From Bombyx mori (lineage: Eukaryota > Arthropoda > Insecta > Lepidoptera > Bombycidae), in assembly GCF_030269925.1 (NCBI RefSeq), contig NC_085128.1:8992501-9056500 (forward strand): a stretch of DNA of 64,000 nucleotides, in the 5' to 3' direction. Positions 33,505-45,412 of this stretch are shown here, piece by piece (the stretch's first letter is position 1; each line of letters opens with the position of its first letter). The notes beneath the pieces were generated by a model that was not told the origin of the DNA, did no database searches, and saw nothing but the letters and a program-made list of their open reading frames with translations. Position numbers and translations under genes: made by a program.

Positions 33505-36500
33505 ATGAAGTACATCGTGAGTTAAAATACCAATTTTTTTGTTGGCACATTCAACAAACCTTTACATAATATGAGTAGTTTTTTCCGGTGGCCGGGCGTA
33601 TTATAAGCCAGCATGATTGGTTGCCGCCGTTATACCTATTTCTGTCTCGAAATAGTCATAGACTAGTGGTCCCCCAGTAGTCGATATTCGACTATAATTA
33701 CTAATTTAAACTATAAGTTTGAACAATATTATGGTTCTATTGACAAAACCTATTATACTTCTATAATCACAGATGTCGCCAAGACTACACTATAAACAAA
33801 TAATATTATAGACAAAAAATACTAATCTATTCTCAATTTGACCACAGATATTAAACAATAAACAAAACAGTTTATAGTATATATGCGTGTCTGTGTCAAA
33901 TACATGGTACTGTGCGTAATGTTTTTTTTATTGATTTCATGTATTTTTTGCATAATTGTAAAAAAATATTAGCATTGTGCACTCCTCTATATTTTCTATA
34001 AGTAGGGGAAATTTCATACTCCTCCGTCCGCACGATATTCGTAAAAAGGGATACAAAGTTTTTACTTCACGTATTAATATATAGATTCTGACTTCAAGGG
34101 TGGGACAGTTGTGTAATGAACCAACCCACTGAGTTTCTCGTCGAATCTCTCAGTAAGTCGCGATTGCGATCCAGTAATAGAATCAGCGAAGCAATGTTCT
34201 TGCTAGGACTAGAGTTAGCAATTCTCTCAGGTTGAGACTATGAGCTCACCTACCGGTCCGCGCGAAGTTGGAATAACCCCTTAGGCTACCAACTATTAGG
34301 TAAGGGAATGTAAAATAAAAATGAAACCCGTAAAATTATAATTTGCGTAATTATTGGTGGTAGGAAGTCTTGCGAGTCCGCACAGGTAGGTACCACCACC
34401 CTGCCTGTTTCTGCCGTGAAGTAGTAATGCGTTTCAGTTTGAAGGGCGGGGCAGCCGTAGTTAAAAGTGAGACCTTAGAACTCATGTCTCGAGGTGAGTC
34501 GCGGTATTTACTTTGTAGATGTCTATGGCCTCCGGCTACTTAACATCTGGTGGGCCGTGAGCTCATTCACATATCTGAGCAATAAAAAATAAAAATAAAA
34601 CTTATTTATGATGTAAATATGAAACGAAATAGTGCCTAGCGCTTGAAATAAGCATGAGGTTCCGCTTGTTTTTCCATTACTAATATGATTTCTATCGAGT
34701 TCTAAGATGTTTAAGCTTTTCCAAAAGCCATTGTTTGTATAATATGTAATTTGATAGTGTGCACGGCAATCTGGAAGTAATTTACATTGGATAGTTCGAG
34801 TAACGGTTTTTAAACGGCTTGTCAATAAGCGTAGGTTAAAAAATCGAAACGTTTGCCATAAACAGTAAAAACAACCCTGTTCTTAGATTATTGTAGCTAC
34901 CCTGGTGTCCGTGGGCTTAGCTGATGTAAGCAGCTTCCAGCAGTTTCAACATCAACCGAATTATCTACAACAAGTTCAGCCAATCAATTCATTATATGCA
35001 AAACAACAACAACTACAGCCAACCTACCAACAACAAACAGTGCATAATACCGAACCTATTCCCATAGTTAATCAGGAACAGGTCATCAACCCCGATGGAT
35101 CATATAAGTGGAGGTAAGTGTTTTAATATTTCGTGTTTTATTTTTCAGTTTTAAATAATATATAGGTATGTATTTATATGTATAAATATATGTTTGTAAA
35201 TGTATTTTTTAATTTTAAATTGTAAAAAAATGTATTATTAAATGTCTCGTCGGTCAAGTATTTATACTACGTAGTAGCACGGGAGTCGGGTCCGATTTCC
35301 GGTCAGAAGTAGTTCCTTTGTGAACGGTTTTATTACGGATCCTCCTGATCCATTAACGGCGCTTTTAGGTATCTCAAGCACCGGTCACCGTCCTTGCCGA
35401 ACCTCGACGAAGGGCTCGACGAGTAAATTAACCCATAGACACAGCCCACTGAGTTTCTTGTCGGATCTTCTCAGTGGGTCGCGTTTCTGATCCGATGGTA
35501 GATTCTGCGACGCACTGCTCTTGCTAGGGCCAATGCTAGCAACACTCGCGGTTTGAGCACCGTGAGCTCACCTACACGTTAAGGAAAAGCTGAAATAGCC
35601 TCTCAAGGCTAGGTAGCATAGGTAGGGAAAAAAACGTGAACGGTGTATGGTGTTTGAGGACTGAGCGAGTTTATATATGTGTTTTAGGCATTTATGACGT
35701 AAAAAAATCCCGGATTTTGGACGTCGAATATGGAAAGTTAATTTGCTCTAGGTTTTTTATATTCTAAATTAAAAAAAAACTCCATTTTACTTTAGCACTT
35801 TGTTTTGCACTTTACGTATCAATTTTTAAATAGGTAAAGACAAACAGTGAAGTACCATTTCATCTTCTGTTTGTCTATCGATTTACTTTTTAGTAGGCAC
35901 CAGCTTTAGTGTTATCAAGAAAAACGTTTTTGTATAATAATATTAATTTTTTTTTTTTTCAAATGTAGGTTTCTAATCAAAATCGTAGTAACCTTAATAC
36001 ATAAATTAATATTAGGATGTATTAAAGTATTCTCAAGTATTCTCTTAAATAGTATAAGAGATTATCGAAAATATGGCCGAATTTCGATCATTCGGCGAGC
36101 ACTGGTGCTTGTTAAATAATAATTGTGATGACAAATTTAATTACGTAATTCAATTAGGTTAAAATAGAATGTAGATAAAGTTTTTTCGAAATATACTTAA
36201 TTTAAAGTTAGTGTTCTAAAAAAGTATCCGTGCGAATAAAATCTAAACTCCACCAAAATACACAGTCGAAATATGTAGAATATATGTACAAATGCATGTA
36301 TAGAATATTTATGTTCCAAGTAATATACTAAGTTTTGCCTGACTTAGTTAACATATCACGTGATATGTTAACTGAGTTAACACGCTTTTGTGTTCAATTT
36401 ATTTAAAATACACGAAGGCAAAATACTTCTGTAAAAATTTCAAAGTGTGCCGCACAACTAATTAATTATTTTTCGGCCGCTGTATGAGAATGCGTTCATG

Positions 36501-39500
36501 ATTAATCGAACGATGTAACATTGAAGTAGCGTTCAATTTATGATTTAGAGACTTTTAATATTTGTTCACCCCATTTACAAATATTTACCATTATAAAATG
36601 GTTGCATATAGGCAGCGGCTTGGCTCTGCCCCTGGCATTGCTGACGTTCATGAGCGACGGTGACCACTTACCATCAGGTGGGCCGTATGCTCGTCTGCCT
36701 ACAAAAGCAATAAAAAAAAGATATATAAATATGTTAACTTAAAATAAATGATATGAAGTAGACGACTTTACTACGCACATACGAGTATACAGTCATTGAT
36801 AAATTAAAAATCGGTTATTCTGTTCGACAATTTCTTAACATCCTTTTTCATTTTCTTTTATTATGTATGTATTGAGTTTTTTTATTTTCATGCCTGATAT
36901 ATTAATATTCTTCAAGTAATCTTTTGTGTCCCTTTTTGAATCCGTCGCATGATTTGAATTTTTCGCACTCTTCATAGATACTAAGCTTGATTGGCTGGTA
37001 GAGAGTGCTTTATGCATTATGTTCACCAGTGTCTTGAAATAGATAAAGTCCAGCTGATATAAAAATAAAACTTGAAAAAAGCTAAACTAAGGTATTATAC
37101 TTTAGTTGTAGGCAATGGCTTGTCTCTGCCCCTGGCATTGCTGAAGTCCATGGGCGACGTTAACCACTCACCACTGGGTTGGCTGTATGCTCGTCTGCCT
37201 ACAAGGGCAATAAAAAAAAAGATGGTCATACGTTTGACAAAAAAAAATCATCTAATTTGATGTATTGAAACCAGTATTACATTTTTAATATTAAATTAAC
37301 ATAAATCAACGTGATGATCTAAGAATTATTATAGTTCTACCCATAAACGAGAAAATCCGGTATAAATATTCCATTTTTATGGGATATTGACGTTTCTGTA
37401 GTAAATCAATACTTTACTATTAATATTATTTTGCGAATCTCTTTAAACACCTACATAAACTAATATATTTTTAAAATTTTAAATCATCACATTAAGTTAA
37501 TTGTTGGAATTGAAACAAGGAAAGAATTATTGAATTAATTATTTTCAATCAATCATTATACATACGTTGTGTTTTTGCTCTAAATTTTTAGTTACGAGAC
37601 AGGAAACGGAATTTCAGCTGAAGAGCAGGGCTACATAAAAAACCAGGGAATACCTGAACAAGAGGCGCAGACGGCACAGGGCCAATATCAATATACTGCG
37701 CCTGACGGTCAAGTAAGTTGTTGTCTTAACGAAGCTTTGCAGTATTTATTTGGATAGATCTTTGGACTTTTAGTGTTTTTTTATTCGAAGTTATTATTTT
37801 CCTACTTCGGTTTATAGATCAAAGTGTACTAGATAAAAATATGCGGCTACTAACAAATAAGTCGTCGTGACCCAAAGGATAATACGTCCGGTGTATTCGA
37901 ATCTAGCGATGCAACAGTGTTCGAATACCCGCAGGCGGGACCAAATTTTCTAATGAAATACGTACTTAACAAATGTTCATGACTGACTTCCACGGTGAAG
38001 GAATAACATCGTGTAATAAAAATCAAACCCGCAAAATTATAATTTGCGTAATTACTGGTCCTAGGACCTCTTGTGAGTCCGCGCGGGTAGGTACCACCAC
38101 CCCGCCTATTTCTGCCGCGAAGCAGTATTGGGTTTCGGTTTGAAGGAGGGGGTAGCCGTTGTAACTATACTGAGGTGGGTGGTGCATTTACGTAGTGGAT
38201 GTCTATAGGCTCCAGTAACCAATTAACACCAGGTGGGCTGTGAGTTCGTCCACCCATATAAGCAAAAAAAAAACAATATCCCGGAAGAGACATAATTCCT
38301 TATTTTTTTGCGATAGGATACATTATCCAGCCTAACCAGATGGTGCTACCATTATCCATCCTATCGCGAAGGAGTCATACGTTTTAATTCTTCAGGGATA
38401 TCTGATTTTGACAGTTGGTTAGGACAGCCATTGCACAATTGAAATGACACTTCAATCTCATTTCTCAATGTGGGTGGTCGTATTTAACATCAGGTCATGC
38501 CTCGTTTGCTATCAGAGCAGTAAAAATAAAGAAAGAGGTCAGTCTCTACAATCCTTAGTTCTGTTTATCCGGCTATGAGCTTCCAGTTGAAGGGTGGGGC
38601 AGCCGTTGTAACTGGCTATACTGAAACCTAGACTAGACTAGACCTAGACCTTACACTTATATCTCAAGGTGGGTGGTGCATTTATGTTATAGATGTCTAT
38701 GGGCTCCAGTAACCACTTAATACCGGTGGGCTGTGTGCTCGTCCAACCATCTAAGCAATAAAAAAAAGTTTGGGTAGTTAGTCTGCATTGCAGCAACAAT
38801 GCCGAAAAAAATAAAAAAATGATCAGGAAAATGAATAAGATCATTTTGCAGACTAGGTTAACTCATTTTACTAGTCATGGGCTTCAAATTTCAAATTGGA
38901 TGCCGGTATCCACGCTAGGTTGCCTATGGTAGGTTTTATGGCTTCGGCTTAAAAGCTTACAAATATACTCTATATGGGTTGTCGTGTCGGTTCATAATTA
39001 CATCACGCACACGATTATTGTTTGTTCGAAGTAAATAATGTGTCAACATTTTTCGAATAACATCCTCGGAGCGATCAAGACGAGTAAACTGCTTTATATG
39101 CGTCTAGCGAAAGTGCAATCGGGTGACGGAAGATCCCGATCGGTGAGCCACGTTATTTCTGATCCAGCGGCCTATCCCGAAGGTAAAAGTGACGGCATCG
39201 ACTAGGCGGGCTTTAGATAGTTCGATGACCGAGAGGCCCAGTGTCCTTGGCGGGATATATGGGCTATGGCCCTCATTTTCACACTGCAGAACTTCAAAGT
39301 AACTGCTCAAAGGATATTGTGCCGTATTTAATCTCTATAAGAACACATTTTAGTTAGTGTTTTAGAACAGAAGTTAGTAGACCCGTCGTGTATGCCATTT
39401 TGTATGGTGAACTATCTTGAACTTAATCTAGCGGACGCCTGCATTATATTGTTGTCAAATTCAAATTCAAAATTCAAATTCAAAATCATTTATTTCAACT

Positions 39501-40990
39501 TAGATGTCAGTATAACACACTTGTTGAATGTCAAAATATAAATAACAATGTTAACTCTACCACCGGTTCCAAAAAAAGCCACAGTCCTGAAACAAAATCA
39601 GCGGGCTTTTTTTTTGTATTTTCTCAATTTTTTTTCTTTTTGTTGTCTTCATATTGTTTTGCAAATCCATGAAACATCTGTTAAACAGGCATCGAAGTGT
39701 AAACTAGCATGCCATAATTAAGAATAGTCATATCGTAATTATTAAGAACAACTTATGTATTTAAAACGCAATAGACCAAACTTTGTCAGTCTATGGTAGC
39801 ATTGAAATCAGGTCTCAACGACTCGAATCGACAATTTAAGATGTAAATATTGTCTGTGTTTTATAATCTACGTATTTATTCTATATGTTGTTGTTTTGTT
39901 TCCTTTGTTGACCTTTCGGATTGGTATATTGATATAACCTTTATCTCTGTTAGGTTTTACTAATTAAAGTGTTTATTTTTATAAAGCAATCTTTAGCGTG
40001 TTCACTAATCGCGTTTGCCATTGGTTTCGAAACGCTTGCGTTTGAATTCCATTGAACTTGTGAAAGTATATGTTTCAGACCATGATATGCTAATTCAATT
40101 TGCGAGATGCAGTAAATTTTACGATTCGACTGGAATTTCTAACATCTGTGCCTTTTTTCCTTTTTCGTATATACATATTATTTAGCACTTCTTTGTTTTA
40201 ATATGATTGACCTTTAAAGAATTACTATTGTAGTTTGTAAGTAAGATTTCTTAATGCGAAATATAAAAAGCGGTCTCATATTCAAGTTTTTTTTTTTTTT
40301 TTATACTTAGCTAAGAATTATTAGCTTTAGTATTGCAGAATATTGAGGAAAATATAAAACTTTAATGTTGGCTTCGCAAAACTACGTCATATCGAAATAA
40401 AAATAGTACTTGAAAAATGTATCTCAAAAAAGTAGTTGTGGTCTAAAGGATAAGTCCAGTTTATCAAACGATGCGGCGATTTTATTTGTATCCCGCAGGC
40501 AGGTACCATTTTTTCTAAGGAAATACCATATTTAACGCGTTATCACGAATAACCTTAATGGGGAAAAAATACAATATCGTGTAATAAAAATCCAATTTGC
40601 CATGTTTTGGAATTTGTTTATTAGTAGCCTATTGGCTATAAGGCATATTACAAACTGATATTATGTCTAGCCTATTTTTATCGCGAAGCATGCATGCATT
40701 CCGGATTAAAGGGTGGGTCAGTTATACAGTTACTGAAGATACTGCATACATAAGGTCTTGCCACAGATGAAAGACGTAACGTTATGTATGAATAGAATCG
40801 TATCTAAAAATGACTCCTTTTACAGGTTATACACGTCCAATATCTGGCGGATGAAAATGGGTTCCAGCCACAAGGTGCCCACTTGCCAACAGCACCGCCG
40901 GTCCCAGCCGAGATACAAAAAGCTCTAGACTTCTTGGCCACGCTACCACCTCCGGCACATGACACTAGAGAATACATCAGACATCCTTGA
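33505..40990 (+). CDS. RR-1 cuticular protein CPR-C, Gln-rich N-terminal region
   Basis: Secreted chitin-binding cuticle protein, 174 aa. Exons: 33505-33516 (MKYI), 34887-35113, 37592-37712, 40826-40990 (stop TGA). Signal peptide [15 protein letters not shown]. The mature N-terminus to about residue 56 is Gln-rich ([28 protein letters not shown]), then [20 protein letters not shown] leads into the RR-1 domain: [52 protein letters not shown]. The end [12 protein letters not shown] is like CPR-D and CPR-E. Introns: after codon 4, phase 2 at residue 80, and phase 0 inside the RR domain. The introns total about 7 kb because of transposon insertions, the longest gene of the cluster. No symbol recalled. 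Confidence 0.93.
33663..34085 (-). mobile_element. Helitron-like element in CPR-C first intron
   Basis: On the + strand it starts A|CTAGTGGTCCCCCAG and ends TTAATATATAGA|T. On its own strand it therefore starts TCTATATATTAATAC and ends CTAG. The first about 155 bases are the intact version of the sequence split by a Helitron at 6607-6846. No coding. Confidence 0.6.
34112..34305 (+). repeat. LINE 3' tail (58640-58908 family)
   Basis: AACCCACTGAGTTTCTCGTC, CTCAGTAAGTCGCGATTGC, GAGCTCACCTACCGGTCCG and CTATTAGGTAAGGGA. It is followed directly by Bm1. Confidence 0.65.
34308..34600 (+). mobile_element. Bm1 SINE, head-less, in CPR-C first intron
   Basis: It begins within GTAAAATAAAAATGAAACCC and runs to CTGAGCAATAAAAAATAAAA. 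It ends about 290 bases before exon 2 of CPR-C. Confidence 0.8.
35285..35632 (+). repeat. LINE 3' fragment with pol C-terminus and 3' UTR
   Basis: ACGGATCCTCCTGATCCATT corresponds to the DPPDPLTVLLG coding end seen intact at 18654-18938. The 3' UTR (GAGTTTCTTGTCGGATCTTC, CACCGTGAGCTCACCTACAC) ends GCATAGGTAGGGAAAAAAA. It lies in the second CPR-C intron. Confidence 0.65.
36609..36720 (+). repeat. Short LINE 3'-end copy
   Basis: TAGGCAGCGGCTTGGCTCTG to GTCTGCCTACAAAAGCAATA plus A-run. In the second CPR-C intron. Confidence 0.7.
37109..37220 (+). repeat. Short LINE 3'-end copy
   Basis: TAGGCAATGGCTTGTCTCTG to CTACAAGGGCAATAAAAAAA. Same family and orientation as the copy 390 bases upstream. Confidence 0.7.
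37861..38273 (+). mobile_element. Bm1 SINE, full length, in CPR-C third intron
   Basis: GTCGTCGTGACCCAAAGGAT head, GGTCCTAGGACCTCTTGTGA body, short deletion before GAGGTGGGTGG, end AAGCAAAAAAAAAAC. Confidence 0.88.
38587..38767 (+). mobile_element. Bm1 SINE 3' part
   Basis: TTGAAGGGTGGGGCAGCCG through CTAAGCAATAAAAAAAG, with a small duplication of the CTAGAC motif (38627-38648). Confidence 0.75.
39100..39310 (-). pseudogene. Unassigned 68-codon open frame, possibly repeat-derived
   Basis: The minus-strand frame includes [20 protein letters not shown] then [13 protein letters not shown]. Composition is protein-like and GC-richer than the surrounding intron, but I cannot assign a family. It lies inside the CPR-C third intron, antisense to it. 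It may be a piece of a dispersed element. Confidence 0.3.
39455..39620 (-). repeat. LINE tail with (ATTTGAA)n end
   Basis: On the + strand TCAAATTCAAATTCAAAATT opens the copy, then CATTTATTTCAACTTAGATG, ACCACCGGTTCC. On the minus strand this is a LINE 3' end with a short simple-repeat tail. Confidence 0.5.
39621..40429. other. Intron sequence without recognised features
   Basis: AT-rich, with a T-run at 40288-40302. Nothing else seen. Confidence 0.4.
40431..40770 (+). mobile_element. Bm1 SINE, degenerate, near the last CPR-C exon
   Basis: GTTGTGGTCTAAAGGATAAG, CCCGCAGGCAGGTACC, AGCCTATTTTTATCGCGAAG and GGATTAAAGGGTGGGTCAG follow Bm1 order. The 3' end is lost about 55 bases before the exon. 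Confidence 0.65.
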
Positions 40991-41157
40991 TGAAATACGG
41001 ATTGTACCTAAACAATTTAAAATATGGCATATTTAAAAATGACGAGAAAAAAAAAAGATTTTACTTTTATTATATTATTATATTTCTTATGACATGTTTT
41101 TTTTTAATGTTAGTTGAGTGAGTGTACATTTTAATATTGAATATAAGTTTTTTTACT

Positions 41158-41163
41158 ATTAAA
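41158..41163 (+). terminator. Possible CPR-C polyadenylation signal ATTAAA
   Basis: The variant signal ATTAAA is 168 bases after the stop. No canonical AATAAA is closer. Confidence 0.45.
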
Positions 41164-41169
41164 CTTGGA

Positions 41170-42795
41170 CTTTGCTTTTATTGAAACTGTTTTTAGACTG
41201 AAAAATTATTCACAACGAAATTTTACGTGAAACGAAAAATTTTTATTTTAAAATAATTATATTAATTTAAAAAACGGGAATAAAAAAAATTTAAAGCTAT
41301 AAAACAGGCTTCAAATTAGCTTCGATGCATCATATTGGATATTTTCTTCCTACCTTCCTACGAGTGGTTTGTGTTCGGAATAGACGTGACGGTGAAATTA
41401 ATTTGTGGAGGCAGACAATGCATCAGTAATTCAAGAATTATGAGCTATCATTTAAAGCTCGATCACACAAGAACGTCTGATTCGAGATTATTTTTAACAA
41501 TTATTTGCAACAAATAAAATCTACTAATCTCATTATAAACTATCCTCAACATTATAATAAAAAAATAAAAAAACTTAATTTAAAAAAAAACATTGGAAGA
41601 TTTTCTGGATAATTACTTTTTACATACGTTTTAAATAGGGTCCTAAGAGTATGAATTACGCACTGCATTTAACAATGACGGATCGGACGTGTGTGAAAGA
41701 AGTCGCGTAAATCTTTAGGCCGTACAGACGCTCCACTCCTTGCCTAATATCTTGTCGGTTCACTTTCCCCACCACCCACGTGTCAAGGTTACATTTTACC
41801 GCTTTTAATTTTTTCTGTGAATTTATCCTTGTAACACAAAAGGCTACAACGTTTTTTCTATTAATTATTGAAACTAATATCTATCTTAAGAGGCGAGTCC
41901 TCTATCTATCTTGTTTATCAATATTTTGCACTTAATTTGCAAATATTGTGATCTGTATTAATGCAAATAAGATATATAACAAATTTTCAGCTTTCATTTT
42001 GTTTTATTGTTCGATGTTTGACTTTATACCTCCGCGGTACGGTCAATTGATTTAAATAATTTATTATCATGATAGTGCAGTCATAAACTTTGATAATGGC
42101 TGAACATCTAATTTAATTCGACATTTATTTGTTTCTACAAAAAATTTAGCTATTTTTATATTATTTCTTTAACACTACTTGCGTGTTCAATTTGCAATCC
42201 TGAGATACTTTGAATCTAATTAAGAATTAATAAACAAATAATTTTAATGTGATTTCAAATCGAATGTTTTTAAGTCTCTTAATGCCCCAATTGACAGATA
42301 TATAATTATGTGTACTTGTATATATATGCCAGTTATATGTACACACACAGATGTTATACCAAATTTTGCCCGCAGACATTCTATTGAATTAAACTGCTTA
42401 CAATTTGCCTTACATAACGGACACGAGTGAAATCCTTTGTTGTATGAATACGTATTCATAAAGAAGGCTATTATAACAATTGTGAAACATCAATGACAGT
42501 AACGCATATTATTATGTTCGTGTAATAGAATAGACAATTTAACACAAAGGATTTCATCGGTTTCTTCAGCTCAAATATGATTGCTGTCTTGAGTCGTAAC
42601 AATAGTCTGTAAGTTATCTTCGGCATGTTGCATATAAAAGCAAAAATCTAGAACAACATAAACTTTCGCCTATTAATTTACCAAATCAAAATTATTTTCA
42701 TCTAATCTAATAAACGATAGAATTTGGTCTAGCCTCGATTTTAATTGTTAATTGGCATGAGCCTAATGAATGTTTTAAAGGGCTTCGTAGTCAGA
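41170..42795. other. AT-rich spacer
   Basis: No recognised gene or repeat. Short frames have no support. Confidence 0.4.
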
Positions 42796-42798
42796 TGC

Positions 42799-42912
42799 GG
42801 TAGGCAGCGGCTTGGCTCTGCCCCTGGCATTGCTAAAGTCCATGGGCAACGGTAACCACTCACCATCAGTTGGGCCGTATGCTCGTCTGCCTACAAGGGC
42901 AATAAAAAAAAA
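42799..42912 (+). repeat. Short LINE 3'-end copy
   Basis: GGTAGGCAGCGGCTTGGCTC to CTACAAGGGCAATAAAAAAA. Confidence 0.72.
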
Positions 42913-43075
42913 GATGGGAAAACTCCAAAAAATATTTTGGACGTGTCTTGATACGGTAGCCGGGTGATGAAGTATCGAACCCTATCCAACATTGGTCCTG
43001 ACCCAAGGGTGATCCCAGAAGTTTGAGTGAGCAGCCCCGTCTTCGCGTGATTTCGAGAACAGGGGAGACTGGATT

Positions 43076-43322
43076 ACTAGTGGTAGGACCTCTTGTGAGT
43101 CCGCACGGGTAGGTACCACCACCCCACCTATTTGTGCCGTGAAGTAGTAATGCGTTTCAGATTGAATGGTGGGGCAGCCGTAGTAACTATAGTGAGACCT
43201 TAGAACTTATATCTCAAGGTGGGTGGCGCGTTTACGTTGTAGATGTCTATGGGTTCCAGTAACCACTTAACACTAGGTGGGCTGTGAGCTCGTTCACCCA
43301 TCTAAGCAGTAAAAACAAAAAA
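43076..43322 (+). mobile_element. Bm1 SINE, 5'-truncated
   Basis: ACTAGTGGTAGGACCTCTTG to CATCTAAGCAGTAAAAACA. Confidence 0.85.
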
Positions 43323-43735
43323 CAAAGAAAAAAGATACGGTATGCGTATCTCCCCTGGCCTGGCGTTCTTTAGAGCAATTTTGTGAGAAGAGATGCGTAC
43401 CAATTCAAGCGCTTCGCCTGACTACTTAAACCGGCTTTGCTTATGGTGGCGATGGAATGCGGGTCCGAGTTCGAAGTTCGGTCTATTAAAAAATAAATTG
43501 TTCGTTTATATATTATGTTGTTTAATTTTTAGAATTTAATCCATGGAAGAAATAGTGTCTGTTACTATTTGTGATTTGTAACATTTCGACAAAATGTATT
43601 TAAAAAAGCATTTTTAATCAAAACTAATAAAAAATTAAAGTAAAAATAGTTAGTTTAAAGGTTTCATGAGTTTCAAAGAGCAATTGTAAGTTTGCCGAAG
43701 TCGAATTCTATTTCTATTTCAAAAAAATATAATTT

Positions 43736-43952
43736 TTATTTAGTGCTTAGATGGGTGGACGAGCTCACAGCCTACCGGGTGTTAAGTGGTTACGGGAGTC
43801 CATAGACATCTACAACGTGAAACGAAACGTGACCCACCTTGAGATATAAGTCCTAAGGTCTCGGTATGGTTACAACGGCTGCTCCGCCCTTCAAACCGAA
43901 ACGCATTACTGCTCACGGCTCAAAAGTTCCTACCACCAAGCACCAGTAAAAA
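43736..43952 (-). mobile_element. Bm1 SINE, 5'-truncated with internal deletion
   Basis: TTTAGTGCTTAGATGGGTGG to TACCACCAAGCACCAGTAAA. About 40 bases of the GTGCGGACTCACAAGAGG region are lost. Confidence 0.8.
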
Positions 43953-45325
43953 TTATTATTTCTACCGAGAAGACTTGAAGAATCTTTTTTTATTTACAAA
44001 AAGTTTACTTGAATCTTCGTTTATTCTGAATTGGTATTATTATAGAATTTATTTTATGGACAATTTCTTAATATATATTACATACGACATAAGCTGGTCG
44101 GCACATTCATGCTAATTTTGCTCGTAATATAATTCGTAGTTTAAAATGAAATTCAATGTTTAGGTGATGGTGTTCCCTATGAAGCACGTGAAACGTTCTT
44201 GCCGGGTTAGGCAGGGAGATCAAATCAAGTATAGGCGACTATAAGCTCGCTCCGGAGGATATAAGGGGCACGATGATTCGACGGTTAGGTGATGATTCGC
44301 GATCAGCTTGTGTTTACATTCATGGTTGAACTTTTTTTTAGGAGAGCATTGAAATAGGACAATGGTGAACCCACATTCATCCCGAGAAAAAAATAGCTCA
44401 GTGTGGTTAAGCTTCGTTTGAAACCATATTACTACGCGTCTAAATATCATTGTTTACGTTATATCTAATTATCGACAATCTTAATTCTCCCGTCAATTCA
44501 TCAATGGATAATATAATTTTTAGCATATTCAGCTGAATGTTTAATTTGAATTAATGCGATTTATATGCGACATTTATATGTAAAAGAATGTATTGTGTAT
44601 TTCAATTTCAAGATTACACTGATCTTTCTTTACAAACACGCTAATTTAAAAGGTGTTCATAGGAATATTTTTGGCAAGGTGAAAAAAGGCATTATATGTT
44701 TTATAAAAATCTTCATTGCGGTGTAGTGTGTAATCGAAAGAATTATGCTGTCACGACTAATACTCGCGAACTTGTCCTCGAAAACACAAAAATACATGTA
44801 AATTGCGACGTGATGAAATTTTAATATATTACTATAATAAAATAAAGATTTTAGATAATTGTTTTGAGTCGGTACGGCAAGGATGTACGAATTTGTTTCG
44901 GTACTCGTTTTGTTTACAAAATAATCAAGATTAACAATTTTTGTTTTGTTTTAATGTAAATAAAGTAGTGACCTTTGAATTTTCAATATAATATTAATTG
45001 AGATTGTCGTCAGATCTAGTTTTATTTCATCCAGTCAATCGAGGTTAGAAAATTCGTGATCAAAAACAGATCATTTTTAAATTGCATTCAGAAGTTTAAA
45101 ACGCATGCCGAATGAATAAAATGTGTAGTGTAAATACGAATGCTTGTGTTAAGGCCAATAACGGACAAATGGAAAATCCGTTAGGTTTGTTGACAAGCGT
45201 TACGTCGCCTGGCAACTTAGCATACACGCGCCGAGGTAATGCATCAAATGTTTACTTATTTCATCGATTTTGCGACATCGCGATGAATTGTGAAATTGGC
45301 ATTGCAGGGAGATAGTCAAATAGAG
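43953..45325. other. Spacer upstream of CPR-D
   Basis: AT-rich, no recognised repeats. Two short frames (44220-44450 minus, 45112-45315 plus) lack domain or splice support. Confidence 0.4.
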
Positions 45326-45330
45326 CTACC

Positions 45331-45367
45331 TATAAATACTTAAAATTTCAGGATGTAAAGCATCATT
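45331..45367 (+). promoter_or_regulatory. CPR-D core promoter
   Basis: TATAAATA at 45331-45338. GCATCATTC places the probable start A at 45365, 34 bases downstream. Confidence 0.65.
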
Positions 45368-45412
45368 CGACAACAGTCTTCAGCTGTTCCACAACCACCA
45401 AACATTGCAAAG

